A program made the position numbers and the translations under genes. From contig DFEN01000028.1 in NCBI GenBank assembly GCA_002368685.1, positions 1-10,993 of the forward strand: a stretch of DNA of 10,993 nucleotides. The letters are read 5' to 3'. Shown in pieces: positions 1 through 7,877 of the stretch. The notes beneath the pieces were generated by a model. The model worked only from the letters and a program-made list of their open reading frames with translations, had not been told where the DNA came from and searched no databases. Every line of letters starts with the position of its first letter. Position 1 is the first letter of the stretch. Source of the DNA: Lachnospiraceae bacterium UBA3801. GTDB taxonomy: Bacteria; Bacillota; Clostridia; Lachnospirales; Lachnospiraceae.

Positions 1-409
1 GCTCAAGTGATCCACTATTTACACCAACTCTGATAGGTATATCCCTACTCTTAGCCACATCAACTACAGCCCTGAGATTCTCCTCAGAACCAATGTTACC
101 AGGATTAATTCTTATCTTATCTGCGCCTGCTTCCATAGCCATAATTGCGAGCTTATACTGAAAATGTATATCCGCCACAAGAGGAACATGCGTTCTCTCC
201 TTCAGCTTCTCAAAGGCTCTAGCAGCCGCTTCAGTATTTGCTGTACATCTGACTATATCGCAACCTGCTTCTTCAAGACGCAGTATCTGTTCCACTGTCG
301 CATCTATATCTGAAGTTTCAGTATTAGTCATTGATTGGATGGCTATTCTATTACCACCACCTATTTCGACATTGCCTATCTTTATCTTTTTTGTATTATC
401 TCTATACAT
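1..409 (-). CDS. ispG: 4-hydroxy-3-methylbut-2-enyl diphosphate synthase (IspG/GcpE), 5' part only
   Basis: Penultimate enzyme of the MEP isoprenoid pathway: a cytoplasmic 4Fe-4S enzyme that reductively opens MEcPP to HMBPP. The 136 visible codons cover the first part of the TIM barrel and carry family hallmarks: QSMTNT (residues 25-30), VADIHF (78-83), [10 protein letters not shown] (98-107) and [10 protein letters not shown] (127-136). The iron-sulfur cysteines lie in the C-terminal part, beyond the window edge, so intactness cannot be judged. The ATG at 409 is chosen because AAGGAG (415-420) sits 5 bases upstream and the protein starts with the usual basic segment ([12 protein letters not shown]). 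It follows rseP by 41 bases, a spacer that holds one copy of an interspersed repeat. The rseP-ispG order is standard in Clostridia, and its substrate line is shared with dxr upstream in the same operon. Confidence 0.96.
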   Translation of the reverse strand, partial: MYRDNTKKIKIGNVEIGGGNRIAIQSMTNTETSDIDATVEQILRLEEAGCDIVRCTANTEAAARAFEKLKERTHVPLVADIHFQYKLAIMAMEAGADKIRINPGNIGSEENLRAVVDVAKSRDIPIRVGVNSGSLE

Positions 410-414
410 TTTTT

Positions 415-444
415 CTCCTTAAAGATCCTTTGCTCAGGATGACA
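415..444 (-). repeat. Interspersed repeat copy A with hairpin, abutting the ispG ribosome binding site
   Basis: Read on the minus strand, 444-423 begins TGTCATCCTGAGC and ends AAAGGATCT. ATCCT and AGGAT can pair as a 5-bp stem around a 6-base loop. The AAGGAG of ispG (415-420) starts two bases after the repeat. It begins 6 bases after the rseP stop codon. Compared with the copy at 8603-8629 it lacks 5 bases in the middle. There is no T-run after the stem, so it is not a typical intrinsic terminator. Confidence 0.7.
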
Positions 445-450
445 GTACGT

Positions 451-1524
451 TTACTTATTAATTACGTTTCCTAAATCATTGAAGAATACAAATATCATTA
501 GTAACATAAGCAGTATAACACCCACTGCATTTACAATAGCTTCCTTTTCTGGTGGTACTGGTCTACCTGATATCGCTTCGATAAGTACAAATAGAATCCT
601 GCCACCATCAAGGGCTGGTACTGGAAGCAGATTCATGATTCCCAGGTTAGCACTCAGCAGAACAGCGAAGTTGACTATATTTAGGAACACCGTCAGGAAC
701 TGTGTCCACGCCGTCTTGTCAGCAGTCTCTTCCTTTGCCTCTTCTATAATGTCATTCATGGTGCTACTGATTCCAACCGGTCCCATGAGGCTATCTTTAG
801 ACGCCTTACCTGTAACAAGCATTTTGATAGAATATATAACCGCCTTTACTTGGAATCTAACTTCGTATACGGAATACTTCAGTTCATCTGCTAGTCCCTT
901 AGAAGGTCTACCCATACTGATAAATCCGAAATAATAGTTTCCTGTTTCAGCATCTTTCTTTCTAGTAAGGGTTGTTGTATATTCCTTTCCTTCACGTTCA
1001 TAAGTGATTTCCACAGGATCCTTTGGATCAGTAACCATAGAATAAAGCGTAATCTCACGGTAGTTGTATATTTTCTTACCATCAAGAGCTACTATCTTGT
1101 CACCTGCTTCTATACCTGCTTCTGAGGCTGCACTATTATCCATTATTTTGGTTAATACAGGCTCATCTATTGCATAGAAATGACAAATGATAATTGAAAG
1201 TAAGAATGCTAATACGAAGTTAAAGAATGGTCCTGCAAAGGATACAGAGAGTCTAGCCAAAACTGATTTATTATTGTAGCCATTTTTGTTATCAGACGCT
1301 TCTGCCATTCCTTCCATGAGGCAGTAACCACCAAATGGAAGAGCCCTTACTGAGTATTCTGTTTCATTCTTTTCCCAGCTAGCTATCTTAGGGCCCATAC
1401 CTACAGCAAATTCATTAACCTTGATATGGTTCATCTTTGCAAATATAAAATGCCCGAACTCATGCACGAACACAATTATTCCGAAGGTAAGTATTATTGC
1501 AATTATATTTATCAGTTGATCCAT
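451..1524 (-). CDS. rseP: RseP/RasP-type site-2 zinc metalloprotease (M50B)
   Basis: Intramembrane protease that in relatives cleaves anti-sigma factors and leftover signal peptides within the membrane. The 357 residues match the family length for Firmicutes. The HExxH zinc motif is in the first membrane segment as HEFGH (residues 21-25). A second hydrophobic stretch spans about 95-117, a PDZ domain about 120-190 (core AGIEAGDKIVALDGKKI), and the third zinc ligand motif is NLLPVPALDG, with Asp306. A last membrane helix lies near 329-348. All catalytic parts are present. The ATG at 1524 follows AGGA by about 8 bases. It lies 35 bases after dxr and before ispG, the usual clostridial arrangement. 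No regulatory partner such as an anti-sigma factor is in the window, so its substrate here is unknown. Confidence 0.96.
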   Translation of the reverse strand: MDQLINIIAIILTFGIIVFVHEFGHFIFAKMNHIKVNEFAVGMGPKIASWEKNETEYSVRALPFGGYCLMEGMAEASDNKNGYNNKSVLARLSVSFAGPFFNFVLAFLLSIIICHFYAIDEPVLTKIMDNSAASEAGIEAGDKIVALDGKKIYNYREITLYSMVTDPKDPVEITYEREGKEYTTTLTRKKDAETGNYYFGFISMGRPSKGLADELKYSVYEVRFQVKAVIYSIKMLVTGKASKDSLMGPVGISSTMNDIIEEAKEETADKTAWTQFLTVFLNIVNFAVLLSANLGIMNLLPVPALDGGRILFVLIEAISGRPVPPEKEAIVNAVGVILLMLLMIFVFFNDLGNVINK

Positions 1525-1559
1525 ACTATATATCCTGTCATTCTAAATAAGTGTATATA

Positions 1560-2708
1560 TTATACCCCATATTTTGCACGTAATAGTGCATCTGTCTCGT
1601 CTCTTGTTTCAAGTATTCCCTTTAGGTCAACCTCTGGAATAACCTTATGCTGTGACATAGCATACTCAATCATGTCATATATTTCCAGAAACTTGATCTT
1701 CCCAGCTAAGAATGCCGCAACTGCATGCTCGTTTGCTTCATTCATAACTGTTGGCATAGAACCACCTATCTGACTCGCCTTCTTGGCAAGAGGTATACCA
1801 AGGAATGCCTCATAATCAGGCTTATCTATTATGATTCCACTTATCTTAGTGAAGTCCAACCTTTCTCCCGCCAGATATCTTCTCTCTGGATAATAGAAAG
1901 CATACTGTATAGGTAACTTCATATCTGGAGTTCCCAGCTGAGCTATCACTGCTCCATCCTCATATTCAACCGCCGAATGAATGATGCTCTGAGGCTGAAT
2001 CAAGACCTCTATATCATCTATATCAGTATTGAATAACCAATGTGCTTCTATCACTTCAAGTCCCTTATTAACCATGCTAGCACTATCGATGGTAATTTTG
2101 GGTCCCATCGACCAGTTAGGATGATTAAGAGCCTGCTCAATAGTCACATCCGTCAGTTCATCTCTAGTGCGTCCTCTGAATGGTCCACCTGAAGCCGTTA
2201 GAAGAATTCTTGATATCTTATTGTTTTGATTACCTTGAAGACTCTGGAATATAGCACTATGCTCGCTATCTACCGGAAGTATCCTAACCCCCTTTTCTAC
2301 TGCTGCTTTCATAACAAGATGGCCCGCAGTAACAAGAGTCTCCTTATTAGCGAGAGCTATATCCTTTCCTGCCTCTATAGCGGCAAGAGTTGGTTCTACT
2401 CCTATCATTCCTACAACAGCCGTAAGCGTCATGTCCGCTGATTCTATTGCACTAACCTCACAGAGTCCCTTCATTCCCGAAACAACCTTAATACCTGTAT
2501 CAGCAAGCTTTACTCTGAGTGTATCTGCAGCTTCCTCTGACATAACAGAAACAAGCTCGGGACTGAATTCCCTAGCCTGTTTCTCAAGTAGTTCTATATT
2601 ACTTCCACATGCAAGTGCCACAACCTTCAGGTCATCATTTGCTCTGACTATATCAAGAGCCTGAGTTCCTATCGAGCCAGTGGAACCTATAATTGATATA
2701 TTCTTCAT
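1560..2708 (-). CDS. dxr: 1-deoxy-D-xylulose 5-phosphate reductoisomerase
   Basis: First committed step of the MEP pathway: NADPH-dependent rearrangement and reduction of DXP to MEP in the cytoplasm. At 382 residues it has normal length. The NADPH-binding loop is IIGSTGSIGTQ (residues 6-16). ANKETLVTAG (120-129) and PVDSEHSAIFQ (145-155) contain metal ligands Asp147 and Glu149, and GLEVIEAHWLF (216-226) contains the third, Glu218. SGGPFRG (173-179), HPNWSMG (196-202) and the C-terminal MNEANEHAVAAFL segment are also typical. The ATG at 2708 is preceded by GAGGA only 4 bases away, within the 12-base gap after the aldolase-fusion gene, so its translation may be coupled to that upstream gene. 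In most Firmicutes dxr directly follows cdsA; here three extra genes separate them. Confidence 0.97.
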   Translation of the reverse strand: MKNISIIGSTGSIGTQALDIVRANDDLKVVALACGSNIELLEKQAREFSPELVSVMSEEAADTLRVKLADTGIKVVSGMKGLCEVSAIESADMTLTAVVGMIGVEPTLAAIEAGKDIALANKETLVTAGHLVMKAAVEKGVRILPVDSEHSAIFQSLQGNQNNKISRILLTASGGPFRGRTRDELTDVTIEQALNHPNWSMGPKITIDSASMVNKGLEVIEAHWLFNTDIDDIEVLIQPQSIIHSAVEYEDGAVIAQLGTPDMKLPIQYAFYYPERRYLAGERLDFTKISGIIIDKPDYEAFLGIPLAKKASQIGGSMPTVMNEANEHAVAAFLAGKIKFLEIYDMIEYAMSQHKVIPEVDLKGILETRDETDALLRAKYGV

Positions 2709-2720
2709 TATATCCTCACA

Positions 2721-4325
2721 TTAATTATTAAATATACTATCTGTGATAAAGGAAACGTCTACATTTGAAGACTTTATATAATCTTCAAACATTTGGCTGA
2801 TCTCACTATTAATATTATTCCAATCATCATCTACATTTAATGTCGGAAGGTAGTAGTCTGCATAGCTTTCATTATAAGAAGGCTTAAAGCCATCAAATCC
2901 AGCTATATAAACCTGCTTAAGATTTAATCTATTAATAAATCTTAAACAGCAAATGGCTGCATTATCGAAATACTGCCATCCTCTTTTAATGATTTTATTA
3001 AAGTTAATAATCTGTTCGTCATCATTTGCATCAGTTTTTATATTAGATGTGATTATCTTTTTTGTTTTGCTAAACACGTCTGTATACGCATTATTAGCAT
3101 ATTCATATCTGACCTTATTAACGAAGAATAGATAATCATAATTATAGCCTTCAACTATAGCATTTACAGCTATTGTAATTGGCTTTTCTTTTTTAATAAA
3201 ATCCTCTATCTGGCTTTTCTTATTTATGAGTGATTTACCAGGACATAGCAATAATACCTTCTGTCCAGATAGAGTCTTCTTCAAATCACTAATTGTTTCT
3301 GAATCATCAACTATTCTATTTTGATTTTCGATATACTTTTCCTCTAAGTTATCATAATCATATTTTCTTCGTTGTTCAACTGAAAGAGAAGAAATAATAT
3401 CTCTCATATCTTTTGAATTGGTTCGATGATTCTTCAGAAGATAATCGATATTGTTGACGTGAGTCTGATATATACCAGCAATAAAGAATTCCGTAGAATA
3501 CCCCCAACTAAACTTCTCGCTAAATGGACGCATATATACATCTATCGCATCTAGGATCATATCTAGGTTGTAATTGCCGTAGCACTTCTTATTTAGGTAG
3601 CTAACAATCAGCTCAGTTGTTGCATTACCCGCGCCTCTACCCATACCTGATAATGTAGAATCAATTATGCATTTTCTGTTTTTCTTAGACATATAGTTAG
3701 CAAAATGTATTGCTAACGAAAAAGCAAGCTGCATATTATTATGAGCATGGAATCCGATTTTTATCTTCTCGTCTAACGAATCTACTAATGTATCAAGAAT
3801 TCTATCAAGGTCATCCTCGTACATAGCTCCAAATGTATCAACTACAGATATAGACTCAGGGCCAAACTCATTCATTTGTTTAGTTACTTCAATCAGATCC
3901 TGTTCTGAATATGCCAGTGTATTAGCAAGCTGAAAGAATACTTTATACCCTTTCTCACGGATCTTCTCTCCAACCTTGATCCCCTCAACATGTTTGCCAT
4001 GTGGAAAAACAACTCTAATAGCGTCTAATGACTTTCCATCACAAACCGGAAGGTTGTCAACATCATATCTATCCCAGTCAATCATTGCAACATATATCAC
4101 GCCTTCTTTTTTCTGAACGAGATAACTCTTCAGATCATCTGGGACATGATAATATGATGAACCTTCCTTGTACGTATCATTCTTAAGCCAACCGCATTCA
4201 ATTATATCGATATTCGCGAGTTCCAGCTTATTTATTATTCCCTTAAGGGCCTGCTGTCCAAAATTAGAACCATTAATATATGCACCATCTCTCAGTGTAC
4301 AATCTAGTAATTCAATATTATTCAT
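2721..4325 (-). CDS. Two-domain protein: HMGL/DmpG-like aldolase barrel plus C-terminal DUF115/GT42-like domain
   Basis: 534 residues in two parts. Residues 1 to about 290 form a pyruvate aldolase/HMG-CoA-lyase-type TIM barrel: DCTLRDG (8-14) supplies the metal Asp and catalytic Arg, HAHNN (193-197) the metal histidines, and GMGRGAGN (227-234) the conserved loop. This family also includes 4-hydroxy-2-oxovalerate aldolase, isopropylmalate synthase and citramalate synthase. A charged linker (about 300-350) leads to a second domain (about 354-534) beginning KVLLLCPGKSL, with IAVNAI, DYLFFVNK, an AAICCLRF helix and VYIAGFDGF. That pattern resembles nucleotide-binding folds of DUF115 (MptE/Maf-like) and GT42 sialyltransferases; this is inference by eye. 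The ATG at 4325 has AAAGGA 7 bases upstream. The 3' half is very AT-rich. The TPP enzyme and dehydrogenase neighbours argue for surface-sugar modification, not leucine or homocitrate synthesis. Exact reaction unknown. Confidence 0.85.
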   Translation of the reverse strand: MNNIELLDCTLRDGAYINGSNFGQQALKGIINKLELANIDIIECGWLKNDTYKEGSSYYHVPDDLKSYLVQKKEGVIYVAMIDWDRYDVDNLPVCDGKSLDAIRVVFPHGKHVEGIKVGEKIREKGYKVFFQLANTLAYSEQDLIEVTKQMNEFGPESISVVDTFGAMYEDDLDRILDTLVDSLDEKIKIGFHAHNNMQLAFSLAIHFANYMSKKNRKCIIDSTLSGMGRGAGNATTELIVSYLNKKCYGNYNLDMILDAIDVYMRPFSEKFSWGYSTEFFIAGIYQTHVNNIDYLLKNHRTNSKDMRDIISSLSVEQRRKYDYDNLEEKYIENQNRIVDDSETISDLKKTLSGQKVLLLCPGKSLINKKSQIEDFIKKEKPITIAVNAIVEGYNYDYLFFVNKVRYEYANNAYTDVFSKTKKIITSNIKTDANDDEQIINFNKIIKRGWQYFDNAAICCLRFINRLNLKQVYIAGFDGFKPSYNESYADYYLPTLNVDDDWNNINSEISQMFEDYIKSSNVDVSFITDSIFNN

Positions 4326-4356
4326 GCAATTATCCTTTCTCTTACACTAAAAAGAT

Positions 4357-5247
4357 TTACACTATCTTGCTTATTCCTTCTCGGAAACTATATCTTGGCT
4401 TCCAACCAGTATCCTGGTGTAAGCACTCATTATCAGAAACAAGATACATAGGTTGATGTGGATAATATTCCTTAGCTCCAAACAGAAGTGGAACATCTGC
4501 TCCTATTACATCCTTTATATCTTCAATATAATCTCTCAATGGTCTTCCTTCTCCACATCCAAGTGGATAATACCTACCGTCAACACCATTTTCTTCGATT
4601 GATAGGATTGCTTCACTGGCATCATCCGAATATATGTAATCCCATATCTGTTCACACTTGGTAAGCTCAGGCGAAACACCTGACTTTAGACTATTTATCA
4701 CATACGAGATAAGTGTAAACTCCGCATCGTTAGGCCCATAAACACTTAAGACTCTTATCCAATTGAACTGAAGACCTAATTGTTTACAAAGTAGTTCAGA
4801 CATCTTTCCAGCTGCAAACTTTGCTATTCCATATCCACTTTCAGGATTGACAAGCGAATCTACTGATAAAGCCTTTTCACTCACACCATATTCTGCTTGT
4901 GATCCAAGTCCAATAAACTTCTTACAGCCACATCTCGAAGCAAGCCTTACTGCATCTAATGTGTACTGAATATTTAGCATCTGAATATCAGTATTATCTC
5001 TCGAAGCGCCGAAGGTTTTATCCCAGGCGAGATGTATGAAGCTATCATATTCTTTATCGAGGCTTAGATTCTTATAATCATCTAAATTACACTCTATAAT
5101 TTCTACATTATCAGCCTTAAGAATGTTATCTATTCTAGGTGATCCTTTTCTAACAAGGACTGTAACAAAGAGTCCTTTTTCAGAAGCTATTCTAACCAAA
5201 CTGCTTCCAATAGTTCCCGTCCCTCCAGATATAAGTAGTCGCTTCAT
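4357..5247 (-). CDS. NAD(P)-dependent epimerase/dehydratase (extended SDR), sugar-nucleotide type
   Basis: 296-residue extended short-chain dehydrogenase, of the group that oxidises, reduces or epimerises nucleotide sugars. The Rossmann loop is GGTGTIG (residues 8-14), the active site is YGIAK with Tyr139 and Lys143, and Ser116 in LGSQAEYG fits the catalytic Ser/Thr. NPESGYG just before the tyrosine, VYGPND, and WDYIYSDDASEAI are typical of nucleotide-sugar enzymes such as UDP-glucose 4-epimerase relatives and 4-keto-sugar reductases. Which reaction it performs cannot be told by eye. The ATG at 5247 has AGGAG 8 bases upstream, inside the 14-base gap after the TPP-enzyme gene, so the two are surely co-transcribed. 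It is followed 31 bases later by the aldolase fusion. Plausible role: reducing or epimerising the keto-sugar product of its neighbours. Confidence 0.88.
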   Translation of the reverse strand: MKRLLISGGTGTIGSSLVRIASEKGLFVTVLVRKGSPRIDNILKADNVEIIECNLDDYKNLSLDKEYDSFIHLAWDKTFGASRDNTDIQMLNIQYTLDAVRLASRCGCKKFIGLGSQAEYGVSEKALSVDSLVNPESGYGIAKFAAGKMSELLCKQLGLQFNWIRVLSVYGPNDAEFTLISYVINSLKSGVSPELTKCEQIWDYIYSDDASEAILSIEENGVDGRYYPLGCGEGRPLRDYIEDIKDVIGADVPLLFGAKEYYPHQPMYLVSDNECLHQDTGWKPRYSFREGISKIV

Positions 5248-5261
5248 ATCTTATACTCCTG

Positions 5262-7040
5262 CTATATCGTATAGTCCATAATACTCTTTAACTCATCTTC
5301 ATCTAAAAGCGGAGACATATCCTCTAGTGGTCTAGATGCCATCTGTCCATTCTCCATCATATAGTTCGTCTGTCTTGGAAGAATTTTTTGACCAATATAA
5401 ATATTCACAACACAAACAGCTGGGCCATTACTATCAAATACTCTTTGAGTAACACCTTCAAGTTCATCTTCATTATTTATCTCAAAGGTTTCTATTCCAA
5501 AGGATTTAACAACTTCACTTATCTTTGGAAGATATAGTCCGCTCGCTTCGGTACAGCCTGTTGTTCTACCAAAATTATTTACCTGAGAATTGTAAATCAT
5601 TCCATAACCAGAATTATCTAGGATAAAGAGCTTAACCGGAAGATTCAGTGCTTTTAAAACTGAAAGCTCCTGGATATTCATCATGAAGCTACCATCCCCT
5701 GTTAAGCAGATGGTACGTGAACCATTTGCTGCAAGACACGAACCTATACTAGCAGGTAAATCAAATCCCATTGAAGCAAGACCTTTCGTTAGGAAAGCCC
5801 TAAGCCCCTTCTTCATTTGAACGCAGTACATGAATATATCTATCGCAGTACCTGAACTTGTAAACTGAAGAATATCATTTCCCGTTAGTTTATTTGATAT
5901 ACATCTAGCAAGATTATAAGTCGACACATATCCAGTAGGTGGGTTCTGATAGTCTCCAAAGAGTGGGAACCTCTGCTTTAATTCTTCACAAAAACTAATC
6001 CATTTATCTCGCTTCTTATTATCTATCTCATCTCTTCTATCAAGAAGTCTATTCATAAAATATTTAACATCTGAATGGACTTTTAGAAATGGATGGACGC
6101 TAGCTTTATTCATCTCATTGGCATCTATTTCTACCATGACATGCTTAGCATTTTTAAACAAGGATTCGTAATTGTATCCGGTAGCTATTAGATTCAGTCT
6201 TGTTCCTAATGTAATAACAAGGTCAGCTTTTTGCTGAATTATATTGGAATATCTATGTCCAATCGCACCCGGTCTACCATAAAATAATGGGCTTTCATCA
6301 TCAATTAGATCAACTCCATTCCAGGTTGTCATTACAGGCGCCTGCAGAAACTCTATCAACTCGTTCATCTCTGGGATAGCATGAGCAAGCCTAATTCCAT
6401 GTCCCAAAATAAGTAGTGGTCTCTCAGAATTATTGATCAGACTGATAACCTTATCAATATCATCTTCTCCACATAAACATTCCTCTTTGTTTGTGTCGTA
6501 ATGACTAAGACTATCTACATCGATATCTGAGGCCTGAATATCAAGAGGTATATCTATCCATACTGGACCAGGTTTACCCTCTGTAGCTTTTAGTGTTGCT
6601 TTTTCTAATTCATACTGAATGTCATCTGGTTTAAGTATCTGTACAGCATATTTTGTAATAGGCTTAACTATATCAATTATATTTATTTCCTGAACACCAA
6701 ACTGTCTTATGTTCTGATCACCCACTAAATCTGCTGTCTTCGCCTGACCTGAAATAAAAATAACAGGTGTGGAATCTAACCAAGCTCCAGCAAGTCCTGT
6801 TATTGTATTTGTTGCACCTGGACCTGATGTTACAAGGCAAACTCCAAATCCATCCGAGATTCTGGAATAGGCCTCTGCCGCTATCGAACAACTCTGTTCA
6901 TGAAGCATACAAATAGCATTTAGACTTTCATTTTCACCTAATGAATTGTCTAAATGCATTGCACCACCACCAGGTAGATAAAAAACATGTTTCACGCCTA
7001 GTGTTTCAATATATTTAAAAACATAATCAGATAGTTTCAT
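5262..7040 (-). CDS. Acetolactate-synthase-like thiamine diphosphate enzyme of polysaccharide-locus type
   Basis: 592 residues with the three-domain layout of acetolactate synthase large subunits. The N-terminal pyrimidine-binding domain (about 1-170) has Glu48 in LHEQS, the glutamate that activates the cofactor, and SGPGATN (72-78). The central domain covers about 190-340. The C-terminal diphosphate-binding domain has GDGSFMMNIQEL (448-459) leading to LDNSGYGM (474-481), giving metal ligands Asp449 and Asn476. The tail SRPLEDMSPLL (569-579) fits the capsule-locus subgroup as I remember it. Enzymes of this kind include YerE, which adds an acetyl unit from pyruvate to a keto-sugar. No acetolactate synthase small subunit or other ilv gene is nearby, so valine/isoleucine synthesis is unlikely. 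The ATG at 7040 is 8 bases after cdsA and has only a weak ribosome site (TTAGG), suggesting coupled translation. Confidence 0.88.
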   Translation of the reverse strand: MKLSDYVFKYIETLGVKHVFYLPGGGAMHLDNSLGENESLNAICMLHEQSCSIAAEAYSRISDGFGVCLVTSGPGATNTITGLAGAWLDSTPVIFISGQAKTADLVGDQNIRQFGVQEINIIDIVKPITKYAVQILKPDDIQYELEKATLKATEGKPGPVWIDIPLDIQASDIDVDSLSHYDTNKEECLCGEDDIDKVISLINNSERPLLILGHGIRLAHAIPEMNELIEFLQAPVMTTWNGVDLIDDESPLFYGRPGAIGHRYSNIIQQKADLVITLGTRLNLIATGYNYESLFKNAKHVMVEIDANEMNKASVHPFLKVHSDVKYFMNRLLDRRDEIDNKKRDKWISFCEELKQRFPLFGDYQNPPTGYVSTYNLARCISNKLTGNDILQFTSSGTAIDIFMYCVQMKKGLRAFLTKGLASMGFDLPASIGSCLAANGSRTICLTGDGSFMMNIQELSVLKALNLPVKLFILDNSGYGMIYNSQVNNFGRTTGCTEASGLYLPKISEVVKSFGIETFEINNEDELEGVTQRVFDSNGPAVCVVNIYIGQKILPRQTNYMMENGQMASRPLEDMSPLLDEDELKSIMDYTI

Positions 7041-7048
7041 ATTATAAC

Positions 7049-7876
7049 CTAACCAATCACAAACCTCACCAGATAATAAATAATAGGTGCTGTGAATATC
7101 ATACTATCAAATCTATCCAGCACGCCGCCGTGACCTGGTATCAGTTTGCCATAGTCCTTTATGTCATTATTTCGTTTGATTGCTGATGCCGCAAGGTCTC
7201 CGATAACCGCCGGGATTGCACCAAGCGCGCATACTGCAAAGAGTACAAGATGAGGATGTGTGAGTTCTGGAATCTGAGCCTTCAGCAAGAATGCATAAAG
7301 TGCTCCAAGTGCTCCGGCACCCAGTATTCCTCCTATCAGTCCTTCTATGCTCTTCTTAGGGCTAAGTTTTGGCGACATCTTGTGCTTACCGAAGAGAACT
7401 CCAACACAGTAAGCAAGGGTGTCATTTCCCCATGAGCAAAGGAATATCAGAACAACAAAGTATCCACCGTTCTTCATTTCCCTTATTCTAAATACATATG
7501 ACAGCATTACGCTTACATAGAAAAAGGACATAAATGCAGCCATTATCTCTCTATCATGATACTTAGGGAATCTGATAACATATACCGCCAGTATTGCAAG
7601 CAGATATGTGATCATAACAGGCATAGCCAGTCCTACCAGACTGAAGCCATTTACCATGATTCCACCTAGAATAAGAACCGCATAATATAAAACCGTCCAG
7701 ATATATGCGAATATACCTGGAGATCTTTTTTCTATTCCGTAGACTCTGCATAGCTCGAAAACACCCACAAGAGAAAGAGCCATTGTCACAACTCCTGTTA
7801 GTGGTCCACCTACCCAAAGTACGGCAAATGCTATTATAATTAATGCTATTCCGCTAAATAATCTAGTCCAAAACAT
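7049..7876 (-). CDS. cdsA: Phosphatidate cytidylyltransferase (CDP-diglyceride synthase)
   Basis: Integral membrane enzyme that converts phosphatidic acid and CTP to CDP-diacylglycerol, the branch point for phospholipids. With the start chosen here it has 275 residues. Hydrophobic helices fill most of the chain. The family signature is intact near the C-terminus: SAIKRNNDIKDYGKLIPGHG then GVLDRFD (231-257), and an earlier conserved region reads SWGNDTLAY through LSPKKSIEG (148-179). A longer frame starts at 7909 and would overlap uppS by 32 bases, but it has no ribosome site and adds a polar leader (MAETEDLVGYS). The ATG at 7876 lies one base after the uppS stop, behind GGTGGGG (7883-7889), and gives the MFxTRLxSG beginning expected of the family. 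Its stop is 8 bases before the inserted TPP-enzyme gene. Confidence 0.96.
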   Translation of the reverse strand: MFWTRLFSGIALIIIAFAVLWVGGPLTGVVTMALSLVGVFELCRVYGIEKRSPGIFAYIWTVLYYAVLILGGIMVNGFSLVGLAMPVMITYLLAILAVYVIRFPKYHDREIMAAFMSFFYVSVMLSYVFRIREMKNGGYFVVLIFLCSWGNDTLAYCVGVLFGKHKMSPKLSPKKSIEGLIGGILGAGALGALYAFLLKAQIPELTHPHLVLFAVCALGAIPAVIGDLAASAIKRNNDIKDYGKLIPGHGGVLDRFDSMIFTAPIIYYLVRFVIG

Positions 7877-7877
7877 A

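Noticed and set aside
479..934. Plus-strand open frame of 151 codons antisense to rseP
   Set aside because: It lies wholly inside a clear rseP on the other strand, has no family motifs, and low-complexity Ser/Thr content typical of an antisense shadow.
1536..1544. TGTCATTCT in the dxr-rseP gap, resembling the interspersed repeat in opposite orientation
   Set aside because: Only nine bases match and the rest of the unit is absent; it may be a remnant but chance is as likely.
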